Shown here: positions 1 through 10,039 of the stretch, one piece after another
Layout: every line of letters begins with the position of its first letter
Numbering within the stretch: the stretch's first letter is position 1
Origin: Amblyomma americanum
Lineage: Eukaryota > Arthropoda > Arachnida > Ixodida > Ixodidae
Direction of reading: 5' to 3'
DNA length: 64,000 bases
NCBI RefSeq assembly: GCF_052857255.1
Contig: NC_135500.1
Coordinates: forward strand, 45,758,772 to 45,822,771
Notes under the pieces: generated by a model
Database searches by the model: none
The model's input: only the letters and a program-made list of their open reading frames with translations
Told to the model about the DNA's origin: nothing
Translations under genes and position numbers: made by a program

Positions 1-79
1 TTCCGATGTAGACATCGAGATAAACGATATGGACTTGATGAACATTTATATTGCTCTGTTCGAATCACTGACATACACC

Positions 80-813
80 GGTTTAGGCAATCTAGGTGTT
101 TAAAACTAGTGTTTGAAGGAACCAGGTTACCATCGCACGTGAGGTGGGATTTTTTAGGCATCCAGTGTACGCTTATGTACCCCACCCTCTGCAGTGCCCA
201 AAATGCCAGAAGCTGGTATACGTGAGCGCTGCATGCACGAGCAAGAAAATGTGCCTTTGTTGTGGTGGAGGCCACGACGGACTTGTATGCACAGTTGAAG
301 TGCGGAAATGTGCAAACTGCAAAGCACCTCACAAGGCAACCTCTAGGGAGTCTCTGAAAGTAAAGACAGATGAGCATTTTAAAGAAAACAGTGAAAAACC
401 ACTCTTCTCATAGAGAAGAAGAAAATGTGGTTCTCTGATCGAGAAGGCGCAAGCGGAACCGGCAGAAGAGCTGTAATACAGCACAAAAAGCCAAAACGCC
501 TCAGCAAGAACAAGGCCACTCTGCTGCGAAGAAGCCATCGGCTCCACCTGCTCAAGTGCCAAATATTCCGACTCCTCAGGATGATTTTGCATCATGGCCG
601 CCTCTACCAACGCGCACTCTAATCTGTGAAGTGCGTCCGCCAAGGCGTGCGCCGGTTCTGTCTGCCGAAAATGAACGAATCAGGATTATACTTAAACAAC
701 TGATAGGCACCTTACGAATAATCATTGCTGGTGTGCACATGCTCGTTGCTAGGGCTGCTGTTCAAATTTTAGACGCTGTTGAGCCGTTCCTTGCGACTAG
801 AAGAAAGCAGTAG
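80..813 (+). pseudogene. LINE ORF1 (gag-like zinc-knuckle protein), decayed
   Basis: The frame at 144-413 carries cysteine clusters of the kind found in ORF1 of I/Jockey-type LINEs: CPKC, CLCC followed by GGGH, and CANC followed by PH. The first knuckle has lost its histidine (LVYVS; the copy at 60281 keeps LVHVS) and the last expected cysteine is Ser (SRES against SREC in the other copy). An in-frame stop at about 411 separates this from a helical C-terminal part in another frame (556-813). The protein would bind LINE RNA in the ribonucleoprotein particle. Frameshifts and stops make it a pseudogene. The LINE 5' end lies outside the window. Confidence 0.75.
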
Positions 814-974
814 AAGACATAATAGAAGACCACATTCATAGCTCTGCTGGCGTAACCACCATCTGTACGGGATGGAATTTCTCGATCTGCAGTATTTCAA
901 TAGAATATTTGAGGTCTGCGAAGTGGCTTAGATGAAATCAGGCAGAGAATATTGCATGATATTCCAGGATACTC

Positions 975-1545
975 CAGTACCGGTTTCCGGCTCTTGTAAC
1001 ATGTGAGGCGACTGTCGCCTCTCATTTTCGCCTGTCCGGATATGCGCAGTTTCTATCTAAAGCGTGTGGACATCCAAGCAAGGGGCACTACGCATTCACC
1101 GCGACTTAACTTACTTTCAATATGCAGTTCCTGCTAGCAGCAGGAACGAGTATATCACTTTACCTACTTGAATGGGCCCACAACCTGTATTATCGGTGAC
1201 TACATCCCATCCAGGAGGACATTTGACGTAACGACCATAGTCACTTCTAGATAGCACTTTGCAACCCCATACTGTATGTAGTCTGAGATTTCGGTGCGCA
1301 TCACTATATCTGGGTAAGCTCTGTAACGAACGCTCGTGGTCTGGAATTGCCACATTCTTGGGTAAAGCAGGCCTTGTTCTCAATGACGGGACGCAGGCCC
1401 TTTTGCGCGCAACTGCTTACAGTAGCTATCTGGACCTAGCATTGGTATCGCGGCGTCTCTCATCATCCTCAACTTGATGTGCTGATGTCGGAACGCACGG
1501 CAGTGACCACAGACCAACATATGTGCGGCTTCTCTGGATTGACTG
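975..1545 (+). pseudogene. LINE apurinic-type endonuclease domain, decayed
   Basis: Pieces in several frames match the order of an APE-like LINE endonuclease. They are an N-terminal FRLSGYAQF-type segment at about 1024-1050, a C-terminal GLVLNDGTQ..YSSYLDLALVSR segment at about 1365-1455, and the catalytic THGSDHRPTY motif, whose SDH codons are 1502-1510. The SDH histidine motif is intact, and the copy at 61632-61640 retains it too. This domain nicks the target DNA to prime reverse transcription. Here it is broken by stops and frameshifts and cannot be functional. Clade assignment (I-superfamily) rests on the accompanying RNase H domain. Confidence 0.7.
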
Positions 1546-2239
1546 TCTTCCATGTGCCAAGAACGCTGTACTGACGAATATTTTTCGTAGCGTTTTAGAA
1601 GCGAACTGTAAGTTCCTCACTACCCCAGCGGATGTGAAGCAATGCATGATTACGGCTATGCAAGTCATCGCGTAGGATCTCGGCACAATATTTTGCAACG
1701 CCAGTAGTTGTGCTCTGTTGGCAGCTGTGTGCGATTGGGCGACGTGCGGAAAGAAAATACCGCCTGATGAAAACGTCTCGGATCTCCGGGCTTGTCAGCG
1801 TGCACAGAGGCAAGTAGAGTGTTTTTTGGAGAAACTCGGTAGACAGCGGTGGCGCTCATTTTGCAGCAGGCTGGATCCCCGGAAGCCACTCTCAAGAATT
1901 AGGCGGCATCCGAGCACTGCAGTCCCTTCCCCAGCAGCAGCATCTTTTCCGCGCGTTGGCAGTTTTTCAGCGCCGGATGGATCTTGAAGTTGCCGAGGAT
2001 TTCTGCTCTTTTATTTCTGGAAGCACTACTCTAGTTCTGCAGTCTCGGTGTGCTCCTCCTGCCGTGGATGATTGTCTAGACATGCCATTCACGTTGCACG
2101 AACGCAACGCCGCGCATTATGATGGTAAACAATCTTATTCCTTACGGCCCGATGAAATCTCCTACAGTATGCTTCATCATGTGAGACCAAGAGCAGATGC
2201 CTTCAAACATAGTTTAGCCATGCTTGGGTGGCTGGCGTT

Positions 2240-3060
2240 TTCCACACGAATGAAAAAAAAGCCGCATTGTGGCTTCGCTCAAACCAGGAAAATCGCCAAA
2301 TGATACGACATCCTACGGACCTGTGGCACTAAGTTGCATTGTCAAAAAATGGAGCGCACGATTTGATCACGTCTCAAATGGTTTCTTATAAAATGCAGCT
2401 TATACCCAGACGCAGTGAGAGCATTTTGCAAAGGTCGCTCTGCTATCGACAGCAGTTTATCCGGTGTCGATGGGTGAGCACAAGAAACGCAGCCACAGGA
2501 TGACCGCTAGTCGGTTCCTCAAAATTCAGGGCGCATTCTACACTGTTCAGCACTATGAAACCTGAGATGCCCTCGAGAAATGCGAAATTGGCGCGGTTTA
2601 CAAGTTATTGCAGGAACCGAGCAGTCTGCTTGGTGACTGGTGAATGCGATACGGCAGATCATCCTGTCAAGCGTGGTGACCATTAGGGAGAAGTGCTTAG
2701 TCCAACATAATTTAATCTCGTGCTAAGCTACCTATTCAAAGAACAACCAAACACAGTTTCGGTACCCGCGTACTCAGACGACACCTGCATATGGGAATCA
2801 AGTGGTAAACTTCCCCATTTCCAAGCGAGGTTGCAGCGCTCAGTGTGCATTGTGTCTGCGTGCTTGGGTAGTCAGGGGCTTTAACTGTCGCCAACAAAAA
2901 GCGTAATTTTAGCTTTTACACGAAAGTTGATGGCGCGGTAACCTGTCGCAATTGACGGTTAATTCACTCCACACGCGACACACTTTAAATTGTTAGATGT
3001 CATTATGGACCTCGACCTGCGCTGGACGAAGCACGTCTTTTTGTTCTGAAAAAAACTGGG
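2240..3060 (+). pseudogene. LINE reverse transcriptase domain, decayed
   Basis: Motifs appear in the right order although no single frame is open: a LKPGKSPNDTTSYGPVALSC finger segment at about 2268-2330, GRSAID at about 2430, GEVLSPT.FNL at about 2690-2725, the catalytic box as YSDD (2771-2782) instead of the usual YADD, LSPTKSVILAFTRKL at about 2885-2930, and a LLDVIMDLDLRWTKHV segment at about 2990-3040. The order matches non-LTR reverse transcriptases that carry RNase H. The whole block is absent from the right-hand copy, which joins at the equivalents of 1796 and 3136. Confidence 0.75.
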
Positions 3061-3369
3061 CCGTTTTACAAGCATTGTAAGGTTTATAGCTGGCTGATAC
3101 TGGGGTCCATCTGAGTGATCTTTTCTTCACCTGTACCATGTGCTGGTGGTCGGTTATCTGAGATACTGTATGCCGATTCTTTGGGGGCGAAGACTAACTG
3201 CCCTGTGAATACTAGAAATCGCTCAGTCTCGCGCTTAAAACGCTTGCTTGGGATTACCCTGGAAGGCTTCGACACGCGGCACATTATAAATTGGCTGCGC
3301 CTGCCCAAGCATAAAACAATACGCATGGCAACCGAATTGGCAGGCATGCGATAGGCCATGAACTATATA

Positions 3370-3990
3370 TTGCTCAGCAAACCGCAAATCACTGGACTAT
3401 AATCTGAGACTCAAGACTCGTATTGCAGATCATAAAACCATACATAAAATCAAGCAAATACGACCAGCTAATCGGGCAAATTTACTTTTGCTAGCTGGGA
3501 CGTTCCAGCACGGCCGCACCATCAGGCTTCGGTGGGAACCCAGCCTTTTCGGCATAGCGGGAAATAAAAGTGCTGATGTGGAAACTGAGCTGGCTCATGT
3601 TGATCGGGCTTCAATCGAAGTACCTTTCTCGATAAGTCACGTAGGAGCCTTACTGGCTCATTCATTGTAGGCTGTCATGCAATTGCGCAGAAACGATGTG
3701 AGCCACCCGCAGGACTGCATATCTCCGCTTGATGGTAGTTCGCGACTTCACCTACCATCGGATGTTATGCTACGTCAAGGAATTCTATTGTATCGGCTGC
3801 GGCTTAGTGTTGCGCACACCAAAATTTTTCACATCGGAGTTAAAGATAGCCCGAATCGCTTGAACTGCAACAATCCAGAGACAATTCATTATATTATCTG
3901 CGAGTGCCCTCAGTACACTGATGCGAGGAGGGCCTTGAAGAAAACTCTCAGTCGCCCTCTTTCTGAGGAAACTACCCACGACGTCAGCGC
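3370..3990 (+). pseudogene. LINE RNase H domain and C-terminal zinc motif, decayed
   Basis: At 3488-3670 the frame reads IRLRWEPSLFGIAGNKSAD, the C-terminal part of a LINE RNase H domain (family form: W.PSHCGIAGNE.AD). At about 3800-3960 another frame gives LNCNNPETIHYIICECPQY, the cysteine/histidine tail typical of RNase H-bearing tick LINEs. A stop at 3668-3670 separates the two. RNase H would degrade RNA in the RNA-DNA hybrid during target-primed synthesis. The degenerate right-hand copy lies at 62160-62790. Confidence 0.75.
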
Positions 3991-5117
3991 AAAACTGACG
4001 GCTGTTGTGCGATGCATGCAGTTTTCTGGATTTTATGTGGAACAGACCCAGATTTCCGTCTATGACACTTGCATGTGCTGTTCTGTGCGCGTCTACACGG
4101 CGTGCAGTGCGGACTACACATGCGCATACGCCTTTACGCCAGAATATGAGAGAGTACAGAGCTCTTCTCCGCAACCGTGCCCGCCGTGCGTGTGCAAGAC
4201 GTATGCTGCATGTGGAAGAGGCCTGCTGCATGTGGTACACATCGTCTACACGACATGATTGCCACACTTTATATTCGTGGTCTCCTCTGTACCCAGACCA
4301 CCCCAAGCAATTCATTGTTTTATGGTACCGTCACTCTTCATTCGCACCCCAACTAACCTTTTACTTTCCCTTGTGCCCTTACCCGGTGGGGAGGAGTACG
4401 TCCGGGTCACCTAACCACCGGCCGAGCTCTCCACTTTTTCGTTCATTGAATTTCTCTCGCTCTAAAGTAATAACAATGCTAGTGTCGTGTTGGGCTTGTT
4501 TAGTATTTATTGCTCTTTCACCAGCTTTTGGCCCAATGGTTTCCGTACTGTGCCGCTGCGCCGTTTGAGTCTGCAGTTGGCTTAAAGCAATGTACTTCTG
4601 AGCAAACGTACTGTACAGCACGCATCCAGTGGCGGAGCTCGGTAAAACTGCACTGCAACACCATCTAAGAACACTTCTCTGGGATGGAGACAATCGTGGC
4701 GGTGCCCACTTTATTCTCCGGCGTCGTCAGCTTACCCCGCGATTGGCAAGGTTCCCGTTGCTAGGCTCAAGTCCTACTTACCGCGGACCTGCGTCCGACA
4801 ATACGTAGGATAAGGCGGAAAGCCGTTCTCGAGCTGGGCCCCACTTGGGTCTGGCGATTCGATTCGGCCGCCTGTGTCTGTTTTCTGCTTTTTAGAAGGT
4901 GTTTCAGTCTATTCAATATATTTCTTTTATAAGCAATGAAATATGCTTCTTACGGTCCGTGCGTGCAGATTGCCCTTCAAGGCAGGCATTATTTACCTGA
5001 TAAACTAAGAGGCGCAAGGGCAAATCTCGAAACTGAAGCCCAGCAGCATCAGATGCGAGCTCGGCTTTTGTAATGATAGCTACACTGGGCTACCAGTCGA
5101 GCGTTTCGCGGTACATG
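3991..5117 (+). other. Non-coding 3' flank of the LINE, part of the large direct repeat
   Basis: About 1.1 kb is shared with 62860-64000. No convincing gene is seen. It contains a segment beginning at 5012, after an AG at 5010-5011, that matches the exon-like segment at 63895. Here the pyrimidine-rich stretch that precedes the right-hand copy is missing, and the stop codon of that copy is changed, so the frame runs on. Relative to the right copy there are small indels at about 4707 and a missing block of roughly 55 bases at about 5000. Confidence 0.6.
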
Positions 5118-5128
5118 GGATAGAAACG

Positions 5129-5395
5129 TTGTGCACATGCGCCGTTACCATGGTGACCGGAGATGAGCAAGGTGTGGCGTGCACTTCGCCGTCGCCGCGG
5201 CCGCGCGCCACCTCCACCGTCGGATTCGAGCGTGTTGAGCAGATTCGAGCGGATTTGAGCAGTTGTGCGCATGCGCCGATACCATGGTAAACAGAGAGAC
5301 CCCACAGCTGCGCCGCGTTCTTCGTCGCCGCCTCGCAGCACGCCGCTCTATCAACCGAACTGCGCGTCGCATGCGCAGCATTGCGTATAAAAGGC
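5129..5395 (+). promoter_or_regulatory. Promoter-like segment: TATA box with repeated CATGCGC motifs
   Basis: A TATAAAAG box lies at 5386-5393 in a GC-rich setting. Upstream, an imperfect direct repeat of about 25 bases (gttgtgc.catgcgccg.taccatgg) occurs at about 5129 and 5262, 132 bases apart. The second copy contains TGCGCATGCGCC (5265-5276), one base from the NRF-1-type palindrome, and a third related motif TCGCATGCGCAG lies at about 5368. Initiation would be expected near 5415-5425. It could be a host promoter or the promoter of an unrecognised mobile element. Confidence 0.45.
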
Positions 5396-5485
5396 GGGGA
5401 TGTAATTGGCGGCTGTATCACAACGTTTGACACGGATGCAACGAATGAGAGTGGAGCCACTGCCAAACGGCGGTATACACAAGAG

Positions 5486-5653
5486 ATGATTAACTCTTCC
5501 GATACTGAGGTTTTCGCCTGGCACTTGGCTGCTCAAAGAAAAGAGAATGTAATTAAGAAGGCAAATAGAGCAGCGGAGACACTCGATCAGAGAAAGAAGA
5601 ACGGCTTGCCAAACGGAGATGCCAGACTGCTGAGTGTAATAGACGGCATATAG
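5486..5653 (+). CDS. Short hypothetical ORF downstream of TATA box
   Basis: The frame is open from 5381 to the stop at 5651-5653, and the first ATG is 5486, giving 55 residues. The product is charged and probably helical, with segments such as WHLAAQRKENVIKK and NRAAETLDQRKK. The latter faintly resembles the short RxAETPEQR-type repeats seen in some arthropod transposon proteins. The position about 70-90 bases after the predicted initiation site fits a real transcript. I do not recognise the gene. It may be the first coding part of a spliced gene or a transposon remnant. Confidence 0.25.
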   Translation: MINSSDTEVFAWHLAAQRKENVIKKANRAAETLDQRKKNGLPNGDARLLSVIDGI

Positions 5654-8004
5654 CCGCCGAGATGGAGCCTATGGAAGACGTCAGGAACCAACAGAAGAGG
5701 ATGTGAAGGTCCGTCGTGTGGCTTATCACATTATTCGAGCTTGCAAAAAATAAGCTCAGCCAGGGAAACGTACCTCTCGCTACGTATATCCTGGCATAGC
5801 CGAGCTAAGCCACTGCCAATTTTTTTAAAGTGTCAGAATATCCGAAATGCCAAACTTGAAAAAAGCGCTTATGAAAACTCGCTAATCTGGCTTTCCTGCG
5901 TTGCAGATTGATCAAATGGGGCTACTGGAGTATTTATGGCGAAAAATACCTATGTACTTAATATATCTTTAGGACTCGGAAGGTGCTAGCATTGTTCCCA
6001 TGTCGACACCACGAGTAGCGACAAAATTTACTGAACGTGCAGCGTAGGAAAGAAAAACTACTCTTCGCTCAGACACATATGTTTCAAGGCCGATATTGAA
6101 AAATCATGTGGCCAATTTAGAAGTTTAAAAAATGGGCCCAATTTCAGTGTTCAAGGCTTTCAGCTTGTCGATATCGTCTTGTGCTCTGAAGCAAATATCT
6201 CATCGGCTGATCTGGTAATTTCTGTGAATTATTAGTCTCTTAACTGCGCTGTGTCACATTATTAACATGCGCTGTTCTGGGCAATAAGCCGGCATGGCCC
6301 GCACTGGCGTATCATTTATTGTTTTGAATGAAAAGTCTTTATTGAATGATTCCTAACATCTTGTATAGTACTGTTGTATTAATGCGCCGTTACATGCCAA
6401 TATTTTCGTCAAGTGCGGTTTAACTGGAATATTTCTCGTTTGGTGCAGAGCGAGCTCCCCAGTGAATCAGGAAATCATGGGCCACGGCACCGGGTGCCGT
6501 TCACCCTAGTGACGCCATTTCTTGGTGGCGCTATTTATCCGCCGAAATAAATTCCTCCTATGACATGTAGAGTGAACTTCCCGGTAACAAAAGTTCCCCT
6601 CAAGCGCATTTTGTTGTTCACGTTTCTTCACCTAAAGATACAGAAGCGCTATATTGTTTTGCGAACTCATTGAAAGGTGGAGACGTCTAATGCTAAGTAA
6701 ACTGAATTGAATGACTTTTTTTTATTTATTCTTGACTGATTTTTTTCTCGACTTGACACACTGCAGTGCCCAGACTGGAGGTCGACATCAGAACATAAAT
6801 GCCGACACTGTGGCTAAGTACTTATGTGACAAGTCCTTTATAGGTTACGTATGTTCAGTAGAAGCCTTCATGTCTAAGAAAAAGTGTCTGCGTCCTTTTT
6901 TTCAGTCCGTTCTGCTTCTATTATACCGCTGGCATTTCGACACGCTTCTTGAAAACGCCGCATAAAAGGGCGTTCGTATTAAACTTTTTGGGGAGAAGGC
7001 AGTATAGCTGTTTGCTCCCAGTATGTTGTGAAAACAATTTCTGATCGATCATTTGGCATAAATCACTCTGTGGGAGAAGCGTGTCTGCTGTAGTGTTGTT
7101 TTAGCTTGCAGGTTCCTGGAAGTTGTATTTGTTCATGTGGTTTTGCTTTGAGTATTCATTAATTATTCAAGTGTATCTATACCTAAATTTACTATGTTTT
7201 GGTGTAAATTTTTGACACCAAAATATACTTTGTTATTATTGGTAAGAGGGCTTCATCGCAGTTATGAAAGTGCGGTTTGAATATTTTTTTTTTGCCTTGC
7301 TCTGCCAGGGACAGTCTTCGATAATATGTGATAGAAATAACTTTGAGCACTTTGCGTACTGTTTTTGATAAATGTTCCTTCTTGAAATACTTATTTATCA
7401 TCTGAACGTTATTTATATTGTATACAAAAGGTTGTGTGTCCAACTCAGAATAGTTTCTTTAAGCATTTTTTATTAGAACTGTGTATGCATAGTGTATTTC
7501 CTTTTGTATCTCTGGCACTGTGCTCAATGACTGGAGACAAAATTTTTGTCGTGCATTTTTGTTATCCAATGACGCGTCAGTCGTTAGTAAAGGAAGATAA
7601 CGCCAAATATTTATTAGTAATATATAAACGTAATGCCTGTGTAATTTCAGAATGGGCTTCTGGAGCGCAGTGGTGGTTACAGTCACAAGTAGGTACGTGA
7701 TCATGTGAGGCCTAGAAACGCTGCAGTACATTCGCTGCTTTGTCATTTCAATTCGCTGTCAATCGTATGCTCGCCTCCCCTAGTAGGCGGAATTGGAGCG
7801 AAGAAATTTCTTTTATTTTGCAGTTTTGCTACGTCCCAACCACCGTTTGGCTGCTAAAACCAAAGCTACACGGAACGAGAATTCAATATAAATTATTTAC
7901 CGAGCGAAGGCAAATTGCGTGCGGTGATCTATGCTGCCTTAGGCATCATCCCAAAGCAAAAAAATTGTAGCGTTTCAATTCAGTTAAAACGAAAGACATG
8001 TCAA
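5654..8004. other. AT-rich stretch with no recognisable gene
   Basis: About 2.35 kb of AT-rich sequence with only short ORFs (under 100 codons) that lack domain-like motifs. I see no terminal repeats, RNA gene or recognisable element. Likely intronic or intergenic. Confidence 0.5.
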
Positions 8005-8205
8005 AGCTTTCGCGCACGGATGAAGGTTTATGGACATGGCGATGTGCAATGCACAGCGCGATAGTGTGTTGCAGTTAAACACGAGGCGTGATCGCCGACA
8101 TCGACAGCTAAGTGCTGTCGTGCAGTGGCCAGCGAAGGTGATCTGTTCGCGCCGCCGGTGGTCAGAAACCCAGTCGCGGCAATATTTACTCTATTTCTGC
8201 AGGTT
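8005..8205 (+). repeat. Dispersed repeat, pairs with 57637-57822
   Basis: Shared blocks include gtgttgcagttaaacac, tcgtgcagtggccagcgaag and a tttatttctgca end, in the same order and orientation as at 57637-57822, where the repeat sits inside the pogo-like element 56689-58225. This copy is therefore probably a fragment of the same DNA-transposon family. No coding content is seen. Confidence 0.6.
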
Positions 8206-8485
8206 GGCCAAAGCCAACCTCAAGGCCGTGCAAGCCACAGCAATATTGTTTGGGTTAGAGTGTGTAAAGTAGTGCTTTCGCTCTGAAATCCGCTACGAAA
8301 AGAGTGGCCCTCTCTACATCTTGCATACATCAAAGTGCTAGTTTTTAAGCAAGGGCTTAGTACGTCATTGTTGCTGGCCTCCTCGATGGGAAGTACAAAA
8401 TTTCACCCGTAGTTTACGCTTTCCAGAGCATAACTTCGTTCTGCTTTCTTGTCTTTCTTTTCTAAATACAACCCTTTTTCTGCAG

Positions 8486-8872
8486 GCCCTCAGTCGTCCA
8501 GCAGGCCCTTCAACCGGGCCACGTTTCCGGGATGCTTCCCCTCTGCTAGCAGAGCCTAGTAAGGGGTGTACCACAGCGATGCCCGCCGGTTGCCGCGGTG
8601 ACACAAGCTCGGCGCTGTCGAACGGTAAGGGTTCAGTGGCAACTCTCGTTGACTACTCTTTCTCACAATCTGTGTGCACTGGAGTGGAAGCTGCACCTGG
8701 CGGAGCCGAATCGGGAGCCGAACTGTTGGCGTTTCACAACGATGCGTTGTTGGCCGACAATGTTTTGAATGTTCTCGATATAAGTGACCCCTTCCTGGTA
8801 AAGAATTCAACTGACATTGTCCGTTTCTTTCAAAATCACAGTGATGTAGTTCTAAATGGTCTTCGAGTGTAA
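8486..8872 (+). CDS. Candidate exon or short ORF with strong splice-acceptor context
   Basis: A long pyrimidine-rich tract (about 8448-8480) ends in tgcag at 8481-8485, and the frame is then open for 128 codons to TAA at 8870-8872. The first third is Pro/Ser/Arg-rich (ALSRPAGPSTGPRFRD). The rest is neutral (LLAFHNDALLADNVLNVLD). An internal AACG|GTAAGG donor-like site at 8624/8625 could end the exon early, in phase 1. I do not recognise the protein. An open frame also exists on the other strand (8556-8975), so openness alone is weak evidence. It could be a terminal exon, an internal exon or chance. Confidence 0.3.
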   Translation, partial: ALSRPAGPSTGPRFRDASPLLAEPSKGCTTAMPAGCRGDTSSALSNGKGSVATLVDYSFSQSVCTGVEAAPGGAESGAELLAFHNDALLADNVLNVLDISDPFLVKNSTDIVRFFQNHSDVVLNGLRV

Positions 8873-8946
8873 TTAGGCAAGTCACTATGATTAAATGAAC
8901 AAACAAATGCTTTACCTCGCGCGACTTGTGTAAGCATGGCAAAATA

Positions 8947-8964
8947 GGGGGGGGGGGGGGGGGG
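8947..8964 (+). repeat. G18 homopolymer
   Basis: An uninterrupted run of 18 G lies immediately upstream of a truncated LINE. Similar runs occur at 20068-20080 (13 G) and 22658-22674 (17 G). Lengths are likely polymorphic or imprecise in assembly. Confidence 0.9.
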
Positions 8965-8965
8965 C

Positions 8966-9613
8966 AGCGCTCCACATCCTAAAGACAGCCAAATTACCGC
9001 CGAAGGAAAAACAATTGCAGCACATAATAATGTGGGTACCAGGACACACAGGAATCGCGGGGAATGCCGAGGCGGATAGGAGAGCTCGAGAGCTTACAAA
9101 CCGAGCCTACAACCAAACCAGCCTCGAGCAGCCTGACGCGGAACCAGTGCCCTTAGGATACTCAGAAGTTCTTCATTACTATAAGGGGGTCAGGATAAGA
9201 TATCCCCCCGCTCACAAAAATCTCCACCAGCAGGAAGCACTTTATTGGAGAAGGCTACAAACGGGAACTTTCCCGAATTCAAACATGCTAAGTTAGATCC
9301 ACCCAGGGCTATATAGCAGCAAATGCCCGTGGTGCGAGGACAAAGCGACGTTGATTCATACAACGTGGTGTTAAAAGAGAACAAATGCGGCTGCAGTAAA
9401 CAAAATCCCGAGTGCGGAGCAGTCGGAGACAATGCTTTCCAGCGAGGATCCGGCGGTCCAGGCAGGACTCGTCCGGAAAGCTTACCTGGGGGCAAGACTC
9501 AGTGGAGCCCGGGACTAGGGGCTCCAACCCTGCCACAAGAGCGACAAACCACATCAAAAGATGTGAAAAGTGGCTCGACACCGAGCCCACTCATATGTTT
9601 CTATGAATAAAGT

Positions 9614-9655
<42 letters not shown>
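8966..9655 (+). mobile_element. 5'-truncated RNase H-bearing LINE with (TAC)n tail
   Basis: The frame at about 8976-9296 reads IIMWVPGHTGIAGNAEADRR, a well-preserved RNase H C-terminus, followed by an ALYWRRLQTGTFPN segment. After a stop and frameshift, another frame at about 9316-9375 gives LYSSKCPWCEDKATLIHTTW, the C-terminal zinc motif of the same LINE class. A further segment (about 9400-9520) contains DPAVQAGLVRKAYLGARLSG. The element ends with AATAAA (9606-9611) and 14 TAC units, as expected for LINEs with short tandem 3' tails. Only the last part of ORF2 is present, which is usual 5' truncation. Confidence 0.85.
9614..9655 (+). repeat. (TAC)14 microsatellite, LINE 3' tail
   Basis: Fourteen perfect TAC units start two bases after the AATAAA signal of the LINE fragment. 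The position fits a 3' tail made by the element rather than an unrelated microsatellite. Confidence 0.9.
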
Positions 9656-10039
9656 ATGCCGGCCATATGAATTGGATCACGTTTAAATGTGTTACAAAAA
9701 TTGATGGTCCGACTTTTATTCAGCAGCGAGTAGACAACAACTTTTCGACGCGATTTCGTTTTTTTTATTGCCTCTTGTGCATGCACCTACGCAAAACATA
9801 CGTATCAGTGGAGATTTCCAGGACGTAAAAATGTCACGACTTCACATTCGTTGTCGGCGCACTTTATGATTAAGGTGGCCTTGATGGACGTCGTAAATTT
9901 CGTGCTGCTAAGCGTCTGTGTGCAGGTGAATAGCAAAACGCGTTTTCGCAATTCTACGTTCATTTTTGTAGCAATCTGTGCTTTCCTACGCATAGATTCC
10001 CGGGTTGAAATCACACCTAACGGGAGCTTGCAGTACTTT
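9656..10039. other. No gene seen; possible 3' part of the following minus-strand LINE
   Basis: There are short frames only. Because the LINE at 10040-11215 is on the minus strand, this stretch could hold its 3' end, but I cannot align any motif here. Confidence 0.35.

Larger units (their letters stand above)
1..5117 (+). repeat. Large direct repeat, left copy (pairs with 60139-64000)
   Basis: Base-by-base reading shows this stretch matches 60139-64000 in the same orientation, about 60.1 kb away. It begins before the window and the partner runs past the window end, so neither outer limit is visible. A sampled 230-base stretch has about 13 differences. The match covers a decayed LINE plus roughly 1 kb of non-coding 3' sequence that has no poly-A tail. 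That favours a segmental duplication over two independent LINE insertions. The block 1797-3135 (most of the reverse transcriptase) has no counterpart in the other copy. Confidence 0.9.
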
